Part shown: positions 7,588 to 16,651 of the stretch, piece by piece
How the letters are laid out: each line of letters opens with the position of its first letter
How positions within the stretch are numbered: position 1 is the stretch's first letter
Notes under the pieces: generated by a model
What the model was told of the DNA's origin: nothing
Database searches by the model: none
Seen by the model: the letters and a program-made list of their open reading frames with translations, nothing else
Program-made: the position numbers and the translations under genes
Assembly: GCA_050330095.1 (NCBI GenBank)
Contig: JBHJOC010000034.1
Coordinates: 1-64,000, forward strand
From: JBCBWG01 sp036804185
GTDB lineage: Bacteria > Pseudomonadota > Alphaproteobacteria > Rhizobiales > Hyphomicrobiaceae
Direction: 5' to 3'
Length of the DNA: 64,000 nt

Positions 7588-8436
7588 ATGAACCATCTCC
7601 AGTTTGCCGCGCGCCAGAAGCGGATAACCCTCAGCGGCGTTGCGCACGTCCCGCTCGACATAGCTTACACCGACCTGGGCAGTGGCTCGCCCGTCTTGCT
7701 GATGCATGGCATCCCGACGTGGTCGTTCCTTCACAGCGAGGTCATCGATCGGCTGGCGGAGCGCCACCGCGTTATCGCTCCCGACTTCATCGGTCACGGT
7801 CACTCCGATCAGCGTGACATGTTCGATCGATCGCTGGTCGCTCAGCGCAAGATGATCCTTGCGCTGATGGACGCGCTGCAGCTGCCACAGGCGCATTTGA
7901 TCGGACACGACACAGGTGGCGGCGTCGCGCTGATCATGGCGGTCGAGAACCAGGACCGGGTCGATCGGCTCGTCCTGTCCAATATCGTCGCCTACGATAG
8001 TTGGCCGATCGACGATATGATCCATGTTGGGCACCCTGGCTGGGCGCGTAAATCCGCACAGGAAATCCGCGACTTCCTCGTCGCTGGGTTCAAGGACGGC
8101 CTGTCGCGGCCAGATCGGCTCACACCTGAGTTCACGAACGGCATCGTTGCACCGTACCTCACGGAGACAGGTAAAATCAGCCTCATCCGCAATGCATCGG
8201 GTCTCAACACCAGTCATACGATGATGCTCGTGGACCGCCACGCGCAGATCAAAGCAAAGACCCTCCTCGTCTGGGGAGAAGATGACCCGTGGCAGCCTGT
8301 GACTGACGGTGAGCGGCTGGCTGCTGAGATTCCGAAGGCCCGCCTTGTTCGCATCCCCAACGCGTCGCACTGGATCACGCAGGATGCGCCATCAGAATGG
8401 CTCGGGCATGTGATCCCGTTCCTCGAGCAGGCCTAG
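7588..8436 (+). CDS. alpha/beta hydrolase, haloalkane dehalogenase/epoxide hydrolase-like
   Basis: A 282-aa alpha/beta-hydrolase fold enzyme. The oxyanion segment is HGIPTW at 40-45. The nucleophile elbow GHDTGG at 106-111 puts an aspartate (D108) rather than serine in the nucleophile position, as in haloalkane dehalogenases and epoxide hydrolases. The acid is D232 or D233 in WGEDDPW, and the base is H261 in NASHWI. The start is ATG at 7588 after AGAAGGA; longer frames cross the SMR gene. The TAG stop lies inside the left arm of a large palindrome. The substrate is unknown, and dehalogenase activity would need a second halide-binding residue not evident here. Confidence 0.85.
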   Translation: MNHLQFAARQKRITLSGVAHVPLDIAYTDLGSGSPVLLMHGIPTWSFLHSEVIDRLAERHRVIAPDFIGHGHSDQRDMFDRSLVAQRKMILALMDALQLPQAHLIGHDTGGGVALIMAVENQDRVDRLVLSNIVAYDSWPIDDMIHVGHPGWARKSAQEIRDFLVAGFKDGLSRPDRLTPEFTNGIVAPYLTETGKISLIRNASGLNTSHTMMLVDRHAQIKAKTLLVWGEDDPWQPVTDGERLAAEIPKARLVRIPNASHWITQDAPSEWLGHVIPFLEQA

Positions 8437-8512
8437 TGTGATGACCGAGAAGTCCGCTGCATACCTTTCGGCTAGGGAGGGAGGCGGACTTCTCGGTCTG
8501 AATCACACTAGG
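8432..8512. repeat. large palindrome overlapping a stop codon
   Basis: Two perfect paired blocks make an inverted repeat of about 80 bases: CCTAGTGTGAT (8432-8442) with ATCACACTAGG (8502-8512), and ACCGAGAAGTCCGC (8444-8457) with GCGGACTTCTCGGT (8484-8497). One unpaired base on the left and four on the right separate the blocks. The left arm contains the TAG stop of the hydrolase gene. No T-run follows, so it is not a plain terminator. The style recalls the palindromic modules elsewhere in the window, but the sequence differs. Confidence 0.85.
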
Positions 8513-8689
8513 ATTTTGATATTGCTCGTGTCGTTCAGACCTCGAAATGCGTTCCGAGCGTGCGGCAGAATGAGACGAATTTCGCGGTCACGACACTAGG
8601 CTGAATCGACATTCACCGCATGCATAACAGGCTTGATGCGAGATGGAGGAGGGCACGGAAGTGGCGGGCCACGCGTGAGGCGTCACTTT

Positions 8690-8734
8690 CGGACATGCTC
8701 TTGCCCGTCCGGTCAGGTTCTGAGCAAATGTCCG
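8690..8734. repeat. small imperfect palindrome in the gap before the CurA-like gene
   Basis: CGGACATGCTC pairs with GAGCAAATGTCCG except for two extra bases. The right arm, preceded by GGTTCTGAGCAAATGTC, resembles the palindrome at 40835-40887. The rest of the 403-base gap between 8437 and 8839 holds the large palindrome and no gene I can support. Confidence 0.5.
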
Positions 8735-8839
8735 TGCCGCGAGGACCATCCGCATCACTCGCGTCCTGCCGCTGCCACTCCCTGCCAATCGGACACCGAA
8801 CGCCGCACAGAACGGCGTTGAAAACAAGGGCACGTCGAA

Positions 8840-9850
8840 ATGTCCCAAAACCGTATCGTCCGCCTGATTGCCCGGCCGAAGCCCGGCTTGTTCACGCCCG
8901 ACGTCTTCGAGATCGCCGATGAGCCCGTTTCGGACCCAGAGCCCGGCGAGTTCAGGGTTCGGATCCAGTATGTCTCGCTCGATCCCGCCATGCGCGGCTG
9001 GGTGAACGAGGGACGCTCCTATGTGCCGCCTGTCGCGCTGGGCGATGTGATGCGGGCCTACGCCGTCGGGCATGTGGACGCATCGCGCCATCCGAACTTC
9101 CGTGAAGGCGACGCGGTTCAGGGCCTGTTCGGCGCGCAGCGATATGCGATTTCCAACGGCACCCGGGTGCAAAAAGTCGATGAACGTCTGGCGCCGCTGC
9201 AGAGTTGGGTCGGCGGCCTCGGCATGCCAGGCTGGACGGCCTATTTCGGGCTGCTTGAGATCGGCAAGCCGAAGGCAGGCGAAACGGTCGTCGTCTCGGC
9301 TGCTTCGGGAGCGGTCGGTTCCGTCGTCGGGCAGATCGCCAAGATCCAGGGCTGCCGGGTCGTCGGCATCGCTGGCGGAGCAGAAAAATGTGACTACGTC
9401 ACGCGCGAACTCGGGTTCGACGCGGCTGTCGACCACCGGGCAGGCAATCTCTCGGAACACCTGCGCGGAGCCTGCCCTGACGGTATCGACGTCGACTTCG
9501 AAAACGTAGGTGGACCAATTTTCGATACTGTGCTCGGACAGATGAACACGTTCGGTCGCGTTGCGTTGTGCGGCCTCATCTCTGCCTATTCTGCAACGAC
9601 GCCGCCGCCAGCTCTCACCAATTACCGCGCAGTCCTCACACAGAGGCTCGTCGTCCAAGGGCTGATCGTCTTTGACTGGGCCCACCGCACGCAGGAGGCG
9701 ATCGACGCACTCGGCACATGGTATAAGGAGGGCCGCCTCAAGATCAGGGAAGACGTGCGCAGCGGCGGTCTCGATGCCTTCCCGGATGTCGTCAATCTCT
9801 TATATTCCGGGGCTAATCAGGGAAAACTCGTGCTCGCCATCGACACGTGA
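8840..9850 (+). CDS. NADP-dependent MDR oxidoreductase, CurA/YncB/prostaglandin reductase-like
   Basis: A 336-aa zinc-independent medium-chain reductase that should reduce alpha,beta-unsaturated carbonyl compounds with NADPH. The N-terminal GroES-like domain has the family signatures SLDPAMRGWV and GDVMRAYAVG. The Rossmann domain starts with VVSAASGAVGSVVGQIAK (AASGAVGSVVG at 154-164). The C-terminal region FENVGGPIFDTVL and ALCGLISAY also match this group. No zinc-binding cysteines are seen. AAGGGCAC lies upstream of the ATG. The histidine phosphatase gene begins 8 bases after the stop, suggesting co-transcription. Confidence 0.93.
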   Translation: MSQNRIVRLIARPKPGLFTPDVFEIADEPVSDPEPGEFRVRIQYVSLDPAMRGWVNEGRSYVPPVALGDVMRAYAVGHVDASRHPNFREGDAVQGLFGAQRYAISNGTRVQKVDERLAPLQSWVGGLGMPGWTAYFGLLEIGKPKAGETVVVSAASGAVGSVVGQIAKIQGCRVVGIAGGAEKCDYVTRELGFDAAVDHRAGNLSEHLRGACPDGIDVDFENVGGPIFDTVLGQMNTFGRVALCGLISAYSATTPPPALTNYRAVLTQRLVVQGLIVFDWAHRTQEAIDALGTWYKEGRLKIREDVRSGGLDAFPDVVNLLYSGANQGKLVLAIDT

Positions 9851-9857
9851 GGTGCTT

Positions 9858-10529
9858 GTGCCCCACCCCCCGCTCAATGTCCGGCTGATTTTCATCCGCC
9901 ATGGCCAGACGGATTGGAACAGGCTCGGGCGCCTGCAGGGCCATATCGACGTACCGCTCAATGAGGTCGGTCGCGCACAGGCAAAACGCAACGGGGCAGT
10001 GCTCGCAGAGAACTGGGCGAGGCTCGCGTCGGGCGGCACGCGGGGGAACGGGGCTGCGGGTGGCAAGGATCACGGCCCCAGCGGCGCTCAAGACGCGCTC
10101 GCAGCACTCCCGTTCGTCGCAAGTCCTCTTTCCCGCGCGGTCGAGACGATGGAACTCGTGCGCGCCAGCGCCGGGCTCCCCCGCGCGGGCTACTCGGTCG
10201 ACCCGCGCTTGAAGGAGGTCTGCTACGGCCACTGGGAAGGCGCCTATCTCGCCGAGCTGAAGCAGCAAGACCCTCAAGGATACAACCAGCGCAGGTTCGA
10301 CAAGTTTCACTGGCGGCCGATTGACGGCGAAAGCTACGCCGATTTGACGGCGCGCGTGTCCCAATGGCTCGCAACGATCGACCGGGACCACGTCGTCGTC
10401 TCGCACGGCGGCGTGAGCCGGGTGATCCGCGGCCTGTTCCTCGATCTGGCCGAGGATGAGATCCCCAATCTCGAGGTTCCTCAGGACCGCATCATGGTGA
10501 TCGAGCGTGGGTCCCTGGTCTGGTTGTGA
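9858..10529 (+). CDS. histidine phosphatase family protein with a Gly-rich insertion
   Basis: A 223-aa phosphoglycerate mutase-like phosphatase. The phosphohistidine is H15 in FIRHGQTDWN, R14 and R93 bind phosphate, the probable general acid is E127 in CYGHWEG, and the second histidine is H183 in VVSHGG. A low-complexity stretch at about 57-83 (ASGGTRGNGAAGGKDHGPSG) separates the first helix from FVASPLSRA and is not usual for the family. The likely start is GTG at 9858 with GAGG just before it. The neighbouring oxidoreductase is probably in the same transcript. The substrate is unknown; similar proteins in Hyphomicrobiales are simply called histidine phosphatase. Confidence 0.88.
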   Translation: MPHPPLNVRLIFIRHGQTDWNRLGRLQGHIDVPLNEVGRAQAKRNGAVLAENWARLASGGTRGNGAAGGKDHGPSGAQDALAALPFVASPLSRAVETMELVRASAGLPRAGYSVDPRLKEVCYGHWEGAYLAELKQQDPQGYNQRRFDKFHWRPIDGESYADLTARVSQWLATIDRDHVVVSHGGVSRVIRGLFLDLAEDEIPNLEVPQDRIMVIERGSLVWL

Positions 10530-10674
10530 CCTGCCGCACCCTGTCCCGGTCGCCTCACAGTTCCATCAGCGTTAGCCGAACGTCCGAACGCTCGCGACTT
10601 GTTTCGCCGGCCGCATGGTAGTTGAACCTTTCTGGCAGAGACGGGCAGACCAGCCCCACGCCGGGAGGATCAAG

Positions 10675-12576
10675 ATGACACGCTATCATGAGGTTTATGC
10701 TGCGTGGAGCGCCAATCCCGAACGGTTCTGGGCTGAGGCGGCAGCCGACATCTCCTGGTATCGGCTTTGGGACAAGGTGTTCGATCCCTATTCTGGCCAC
10801 TATGGACGTTGGTTCCCTGGAGCTGAGTGCAACACCGCCTACAACTGCCTCGACCGCCATGTGGAGCAGGGCCGCGGCGATCAACTCGCCCTGATCTACG
10901 ACAGCCCGATGACGGGGTCGGGTCGGCGGTATACCTACCGCGAAATGACCGAAGAGGTTGCTATTCTGGCCGGTGTTCTGAAGGACCTCGGCATCGAGAA
11001 GGGTGATCGCGTCATCATCTACATGCCGATGATCCCGGAAGCAGCTTTCGCCATGCTCGCGTGCGCACGCATCGGTGCAGTGCATTCGGTTGTGTTTGGC
11101 GGATTTGCCGCCAACGAACTCGCAACCCGGATCGATGATGCGAAGCCGAAAGCGATCCTGGCCGCAAGCTGCGGGCTCGAGCCCGGCCGGACGGTCGCCT
11201 ACAAGCCGCTGATCGACGCGGCACTCCAGTCCGCAGCACATAAACCCCAGGCCGTGCTCGTGCTGCAACGGCCCGAATTCGCGGCCGACCTCGTTGCAGG
11301 GCGCGACTTCGACTGGACCCGCGAAGTCGAGACCAATCGGGCCCTCGGCCGCCGCGCAGGTTGCGTCGCAGTCCAAGCGACGGACCCAGCCTACATTCTC
11401 TATACGTCGGGGACCACGGGACAGCCCAAGGGCGTCGTGCGCGATACCGCCGGGCACATGGTTGCGCTGAAGTGGACCATGAAGAACATCTACAACGTGC
11501 ATCCTGGCGAAGTGTTCTGGGCCGCTTCTGACGTTGGCTGGGTCGTCGGCCATTCCTACATCGTCTACGCGCCCCTGCTGCATGGGGCGACGACGGTGAT
11601 GTACGAGGGTAAGCCCGTCGGAACACCAGATGCCGGCGCGTTCTGGCGTGTGATCGAGGAGCACGAGGTCGCGGTGTTGTTCACGGCGCCAACCGCTTTC
11701 AGGGCAATCAAGAAGGAAGATCCAGAGGGCCTGCTGATCGCCGCCTATGACTTGAGCCAGTTCCGGGCGCTCTTTCTTGCAGGCGAGCGCGCGGATCCGG
11801 ACACGATCAAGTGGGCTGAACGCAAGCTCAACGTGCCCGTGATTGACCACTGGTGGCAAACCGAAACCGGGTGGCCGATTTGCGCCAACCCCATGGGTCT
11901 CGGGCGGCTCGAAGTCCGCTACGGCTCTCCGGCCGTGCCCATGCCCGGCTACAGCCTTCATGCACTCGATGACGGTGGGCACGAAGTCCGTCGCGGCGAG
12001 ACAGGAACGCTGGCGATCAAACTGCCCCTGCCCCCAGGCTGCCTGCCAACACTGTGGGGAGCCGACAGCCGGTTCCGCTCAAGCTATCTCGAACAGTTCC
12101 CGGGGTACTATTCGACATCAGATGCCGGCTATATCGATGCTGCCGGCTACATTTATGTCATGGCGCGGACCGACGACGTGATCAACGTCGCCGGCCACCG
12201 ACTGTCGACTGGCCAAATGGAAGAGGTGGTCGCGACGCACCCCGATGTCGCGGAGTGTGCCGTCATCGGGGTCCATGACGAGTTGAAAGGGCAACTGCCC
12301 GCCGGCTTCATCGTGCTCAATTCAGGCGTCACACGGGACCCCGCCGTCATCGAGGCGGAGGTCGTCAAACTCGTCCGGGACACGATTGGACCGGTTGCAG
12401 CATTCAAAAACGTTATGACCGTCAATCGCCTGCCGAAGACCCGGTCGGGCAAGGTCCTGCGCGGGACGATGCGATCAATCGCCGACCGCACGGACTGGCG
12501 CATGCCAGCGACGATCGACGATCCCGCGATCCTCGACGAGATCGCAATCGCTCTGCGCGAGCGCGGCCTGGCCTGA
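10675..12576 (+). CDS. prpE: propionyl-CoA synthetase
   Basis: A 633-aa AMP-forming acyl-CoA synthetase that activates propionate. HSVVFGGFAANEL (137-149) and the AMP motif YTSGTTGQPKG (243-253) are intact. FWAASDVGWVVGHSYIVYAP and WWQTETGWPI distinguish the propionyl/acetyl-CoA synthetase group, and the short N-terminus (YHEVYAAWSANPERFWAEAA) and overall length favour PrpE over Acs. The catalytic lysine is K593 in KTRSGKVLRG, the residue usually regulated by acetylation. GGGAGG sits 5 bases before the ATG at 10675, and an upstream start is not needed. The gene is convergent with malate synthase. Confidence 0.95.
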   Translation: MTRYHEVYAAWSANPERFWAEAAADISWYRLWDKVFDPYSGHYGRWFPGAECNTAYNCLDRHVEQGRGDQLALIYDSPMTGSGRRYTYREMTEEVAILAGVLKDLGIEKGDRVIIYMPMIPEAAFAMLACARIGAVHSVVFGGFAANELATRIDDAKPKAILAASCGLEPGRTVAYKPLIDAALQSAAHKPQAVLVLQRPEFAADLVAGRDFDWTREVETNRALGRRAGCVAVQATDPAYILYTSGTTGQPKGVVRDTAGHMVALKWTMKNIYNVHPGEVFWAASDVGWVVGHSYIVYAPLLHGATTVMYEGKPVGTPDAGAFWRVIEEHEVAVLFTAPTAFRAIKKEDPEGLLIAAYDLSQFRALFLAGERADPDTIKWAERKLNVPVIDHWWQTETGWPICANPMGLGRLEVRYGSPAVPMPGYSLHALDDGGHEVRRGETGTLAIKLPLPPGCLPTLWGADSRFRSSYLEQFPGYYSTSDAGYIDAAGYIYVMARTDDVINVAGHRLSTGQMEEVVATHPDVAECAVIGVHDELKGQLPAGFIVLNSGVTRDPAVIEAEVVKLVRDTIGPVAAFKNVMTVNRLPKTRSGKVLRGTMRSIADRTDWRMPATIDDPAILDEIAIALRERGLA

Positions 12577-12710
12577 CAGTCAAAGGCTTAGACGAACCGC
12601 CGTCTGCTGACTTTACCTGTCAGCTCAACCCCGCCGAGCCGCGCAAGCGGCAACGGGCCGTACCCGGCAGAGCCTCGCTGCTGTTGGATCGCAACCAACG
12701 CTGGCGCGTG

Positions 12711-14879
12711 TCAGGCGTGCGCCTTCTTCTCGAGCCGGCGCGCGTGCAACACCGGCTCTGTATAGCCGTTTGGTTGCTCGCGACCGCGGAAGACGAGATC
12801 GCACGCGGCCTTGAAGGCTACGCCATCGAAGGTCGGCGCCATCGGCACGTAGGACGGGTCGCCGGCGTTCTGCCGGTCGACGACCTCGGCCATGCGCTTC
12901 ATCGTTGCCATCACTTGGTCATCGCTGACGATTCCATGGCGTAGCCAGTTTGCCATGTGTTGCGATGAAATGCGCAGCGTCGCCCGATCTTCCATCAGCC
13001 CGACATCATGAATGTCCGGCACCTTGGAACAGCCGATCCCCTGGTCGACCCATCTTACAACGTAGCCGAGAATGCCTTGAGCGTTGTTGTCGAGTTCGGC
13101 TTGGATCTCCTCTGGGCTCCAATTCGGACGGTCGGCGAGTGGGATCGCAAGGAGCGCATCGAGATTTGCGCCCGCTCGGCCGGCAAGGCTGGCCTGCACG
13201 GCTGCAACGTCGACCTCGTGGTAGTGTGTCGCATGCAGCGCCGCGGCCGTTGGCGACGGAACCCAAGCGCACGTTGCACCTGCGCGGGGATGAGAAATTT
13301 TCTGCTCGAGCATGGCTGCCATCAGATCCGGCATCGCCCACATGCCCTTGCCGATCTGGGCGTGACCCGGCAATCCACATGACAGGCCCGTGTCGACGTT
13401 CCAGTCCTCGTAAGCCTTGATCCAGGCCTGTTGGCGCATGTCCGCCTTGCGCACCATCGGACCCGCTTCCATGGAGGTGTGGATCTCATCCCCCGTACGA
13501 TCGAGAAAGCCCGTATTGATGAAGAACACACGCGACTTGGCCGCGTGAATGCAGGCCTTGAGGTTGACCGTCGTGCGCCGTTCTTCGTCCATGATGCCGA
13601 TCTTGAGCGTGTTGCGCGCAAGCCCGTAGGCATCTTCAATTTCCGCAAACAAGCGATCTGCAAACGCCACTTCCTCCGGGCCGTGCATCTTCGGCTTGAC
13701 GATGTAGATCGAGCCCGTACGGCTGTTGCGCAGGGCACCGGTGTGGCGCAGGTCGTGGATTCCAATGAGCGCGGTAATCAGGCCGTCGAGAATACCTTCG
13801 GGAACCGGATGGCCATTCTCGTCGAGAACGCTTTCGTCAAGCATGAGGTGGCCAACGTTCCTGATGAGCATCAAAGAACGGCCGTGCAAGGAGAATGGCT
13901 GGCCCAGCGGTGTGAGATAGTCGCGATCAGGATTGAGCCGCCGCGTGAACGTGCGACCACCCTTGGTCACGCTCTCTTCCAGGTCGCCGACGATCAGGCC
14001 GAGCCAATTGCGATAGGCAGCCACTTTGTCTGCCGGATCAACGGCTGCGATCGAATCCTCGAGGTCCATGATCGTTGAAAGCGCGGCCTCGATCACAAGG
14101 TCTGCAACGCCGGCCTTGTCTTGCCGCCCGATTTCGCTCGTCCGGTCGATGACGATCTCGACATGAAGCCCGTTGTTGACGAGAAGGATGGCCGATGGGT
14201 CGAGGTTGTCGCCGCGGTATCCGACGAGCTTGTTTGGCTGCGCGAGTTCGGTCTCGCGCCCATCGCTGAGGGTCGGGACGAGGCGGCCATGCACGATCAC
14301 GTAGCGCGTGACATCAGCGTGGCTGCCGATGGCAAGCGGCGCGACCCTGTCGAGGAAGGCGCGAGCCCAGCCGATCACCTTGGCACCGCGGATGGGATTG
14401 TAGCCGCCGCCACGCTCGGCGCCGCCGGTTTCCGGGATCGCGTCCGTTCCATAAAGTGCGTCGTACAGCGAGCCCCACCGCGCATTCGCCGCGTTGAGTG
14501 CATAGCGCGCGTTCATGACGGGGACCACGAGCTGCGGTCCGGCGCGCTGCGCAATTTCCTGGTCGACGTTGGCCGTGTCGACTTCGAATGCCGCCGGCTC
14601 CGCTACGAGATAGCCGATCTCGGTCAACATCGCCTTGTAGGATGCGATATCGACCGGTTGTGCGCGGTGGTCCCGGTGCCACGCATCGATCTTGGCCTGG
14701 AGATCGCTTCGCTTATCGATCAGCCTACGGTTCTCTGGCGCCAGCCGATGGACGATCGTATCGATCGCGTCGAACACCTTGGCGGGTGCGAGGCCAGTAC
14801 CGGGACACACTTCGTCAGCGATGAAATCGTGCAGGATCTTCGCTATTTTGATGCGGCCATGGGTCATGCGTTCGATCAT
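12711..14879 (-). CDS. glcB: malate synthase G
   Basis: A 722-aa monomeric malate synthase that joins acetyl-CoA and glyoxylate to malate. Residues expected by analogy with the E. coli enzyme are present: R340 in LIRNVGHLM, the magnesium ligands in GIMDEERRT (about 428-436) and NTGFLDRTGDE, C617 in GIGCSKVPD and the catalytic base D631 in MEDRATL. The start ATG at 14879 follows AAGGA by about 10 bases and gives the usual length; a longer frame runs back to 15014 into a repeat. The neighbouring acyl-CoA genes suggest use in C2/C3 assimilation. Confidence 0.96.
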   Translation of the reverse strand: MIERMTHGRIKIAKILHDFIADEVCPGTGLAPAKVFDAIDTIVHRLAPENRRLIDKRSDLQAKIDAWHRDHRAQPVDIASYKAMLTEIGYLVAEPAAFEVDTANVDQEIAQRAGPQLVVPVMNARYALNAANARWGSLYDALYGTDAIPETGGAERGGGYNPIRGAKVIGWARAFLDRVAPLAIGSHADVTRYVIVHGRLVPTLSDGRETELAQPNKLVGYRGDNLDPSAILLVNNGLHVEIVIDRTSEIGRQDKAGVADLVIEAALSTIMDLEDSIAAVDPADKVAAYRNWLGLIVGDLEESVTKGGRTFTRRLNPDRDYLTPLGQPFSLHGRSLMLIRNVGHLMLDESVLDENGHPVPEGILDGLITALIGIHDLRHTGALRNSRTGSIYIVKPKMHGPEEVAFADRLFAEIEDAYGLARNTLKIGIMDEERRTTVNLKACIHAAKSRVFFINTGFLDRTGDEIHTSMEAGPMVRKADMRQQAWIKAYEDWNVDTGLSCGLPGHAQIGKGMWAMPDLMAAMLEQKISHPRAGATCAWVPSPTAAALHATHYHEVDVAAVQASLAGRAGANLDALLAIPLADRPNWSPEEIQAELDNNAQGILGYVVRWVDQGIGCSKVPDIHDVGLMEDRATLRISSQHMANWLRHGIVSDDQVMATMKRMAEVVDRQNAGDPSYVPMAPTFDGVAFKAACDLVFRGREQPNGYTEPVLHARRLEKKAHA

Positions 14880-15011
14880 CTGAGAAGCGGTCCTTCTGCT
14901 GAGGCTCTTCGTGTTGGGGAGACGTGGCTGCTGGAGGCGCGTGCACTCGTGTGGCGTCGCGGCCAAATCGTCAGCGGTTGCGGTCGACAGAGTGATTTCG
15001 GCGAGACAGCC

Positions 15012-15347
15012 CACGAGTACCGCCGATCAGAAGTCCCTGCACCCTCCGCAACACGAGCCTGCCAGGGACTTCTCATCGAAAAGCGGGACCTCGTGTTGCG
15101 TCACTCACGCCTAGCCCCCACCTTCTGCAGTCTCGCCTGCCAAGCGCTAGTGACAAAAGCAACACTAAAATCATGAAGTTGATCGTGTGCCCTGTGTCTC
15201 CGACACTTGGTCAATCGGGTGCTGAATAGGGAACCAAATGTCGGCGACGGAACACAAGGCCAATATGGTGCTCGTACCCTTTGCTTTCCGTCGTTCGTTT
15301 CGGCGCGTGAAGACTGACAGACGAACTACGGCAAGCGGGTACGAGTT
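15012..15347. repeat. composite palindromic repeat, A and B modules split by a C module
   Basis: Module A (15012-15090, reversed): GATCAGAAGTCCCTG at 15025-15039 pairs with CAGGGACTTCTCATC at 15063-15077 (14/15). Module B (about 15268-15347, reversed): CTCGTACCC (15271-15279) pairs perfectly with GGGTACGAG (15337-15345), and GCTTTCCGTCGTTCGT pairs with ACGAACTACGGCAAGC (14/16). Elsewhere A and B are adjacent with a short spacer; here the C module lies in that spacer. The copy lies between the CoA transferase stop and the malate synthase start, both on the minus strand, and fills most of that 481-base gap. Confidence 0.85.
15091..15259 (+). repeat. C module nested inside an A-B repeat
   Basis: About 169 bases made of two palindromes. 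The first is bounded by GTGTTGC (15093-15099) and GCAACAC (15159-15165). The second has CGACACTTGG (15201-15210) pairing with CCAAATGTCG (15234-15243), 9/10. Most of its length matches 47695-47860, including TGCCAAGCGCTAGTGAC and CTCCGACACTTG. The flanks, GCGGGACC on the left and CCAATATG on the right, correspond to the uninterrupted A-B spacer at about 47933-47960 read in reverse. Confidence 0.8.
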
Positions 15348-15360
15348 GTGTGTCTCTGGC

Positions 15361-16578
15361 TCAGGGCGTGCGAACGTCGCCGGCCCCAAGCAAGGCCTCG
15401 CTCTCGTCGTTTGTGTATCCCGCTTCGATTAGGATTTCGCGCGTGTGTTCGCCGAGCAACGGTGCGGGGGTGCCGACGCGTCCGGGCGTTTCAGAGAACT
15501 TGACGGGCAAGCCGATCGTCTGGACGGGACCTGCCACCGGATGCGTGACGACCGGCACCATATCGCGGGCAACTGTCTGCGGATGCGTATGCATGTCTTG
15601 GATCGAGAGAACCGGACCGGCCGGCACACCTGCGGCCGCGAGGCGCTCGAGCCAGTCCGCGGTCGGCCGCGTCTTGAAGTGCGCGCTGAGCCGATCGACG
15701 AGCGTTGGAAGATTCGCCATCCGGTCGGCATTGGTTGCAAAGCGCGGATCCTCAGCGAGCGAGGCGTCGCCCAGAACTTCGACGCAGGTCAACCATGTCT
15801 TCTGGTTGGACGCTCCGAGATTGAGCCAGCCGTCGGCCGTTTCGAAGGCTTGGTAGGGCGCCGAGAGTGGATGCGCCGATCCGAGTGGCCCTGGGCTCGC
15901 CCCCGTCGCGAAACAAATTGCCGACTGCCAGTAGGTGTGCGTGATGCCGGCTTCGAACAACGACGTGTCGACGCGCTGACCCTGACCGGTCCTGAGCTTA
16001 TGTGCGTAAGCCGCTGCTACTCCCATAGCAGCGAGGATGCCAGCCGTGATGTCGGTGACCGGGGGGCCGAGTTTCACGGGCGGGCGGCCTGGTCCCTCGC
16101 CCGTGATTGCCATCAGGCCGGACATGCCCTGAGCGACGAGATCGAATCCGCCTTGCGTCGCGAACGGTCCCGTGCGCCCGAAACCTGAGATCTCACAATA
16201 GATCAGGGATGGGTTGATCGCGCTGAGCACGTCGTAGCCGACACCGAGCCGCTCCAAGGTATCGTGGCGGTAGTTCTCGATCAGCACGTCAGCAAAACCG
16301 GCAAGCCGTTTGAAGACCCCGCGGCCCTGCTCGGATTTCAGGTTCAGCGCGAGGCCGCGCTTGTTGCGGTTCATCATCATGAACGCGGCCGACTGGCCTG
16401 CGATTTCGGGCGGCGTCATGCGGCGTGTGTCGTCACCCCCGTCGATCTTCTCGACCTTGATCACGTCTGCGCCCATGTCGGCCAGCATCAGCCCGCACAC
16501 AGGCCCCGCCATGACGTGGGACAGGTCGAGAACGCGCATGCCCGAGAGAGGGCCGCTGCGCAGTGTTGGCGTCTCCAT
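15361..16578 (-). CDS. CaiB/BaiF family CoA transferase (class III)
   Basis: A 405-aa class III CoA transferase that moves CoA between carboxylic acids through an aspartyl-CoA thioester. The N-terminal nucleotide-like fold has GMRVLDLSHVMAGPVCG and GADVIKVEKIDGGDDTR. The catalytic aspartate is D146 in GGFDLVAQGMSG. RNKRGLALNLKSEQG and the C-terminal GVPAGPVLSIQDM are also family signatures. It resembles succinyl-CoA or formyl-CoA acceptor enzymes, but the acid substrates cannot be assigned. It lies 73 bases downstream of the HIBCH-like gene on the same strand and may be co-transcribed. Confidence 0.93.
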   Translation of the reverse strand: METPTLRSGPLSGMRVLDLSHVMAGPVCGLMLADMGADVIKVEKIDGGDDTRRMTPPEIAGQSAAFMMMNRNKRGLALNLKSEQGRGVFKRLAGFADVLIENYRHDTLERLGVGYDVLSAINPSLIYCEISGFGRTGPFATQGGFDLVAQGMSGLMAITGEGPGRPPVKLGPPVTDITAGILAAMGVAAAYAHKLRTGQGQRVDTSLFEAGITHTYWQSAICFATGASPGPLGSAHPLSAPYQAFETADGWLNLGASNQKTWLTCVEVLGDASLAEDPRFATNADRMANLPTLVDRLSAHFKTRPTADWLERLAAAGVPAGPVLSIQDMHTHPQTVARDMVPVVTHPVAGPVQTIGLPVKFSETPGRVGTPAPLLGEHTREILIEAGYTNDESEALLGAGDVRTP

Positions 16579-16651
16579 GACTCCTCCTGTGCGGACCCGT
16601 TGCCACGCGCCGCTCCGTTCGGCGCTTCTGACGCGAAGGCAGCATTCTGCC

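Noticed and set aside
15012..15347. CRISPR array
   Set aside because: The repeats are palindromic modules of different sequence, not direct repeats separated by regular unique spacers.
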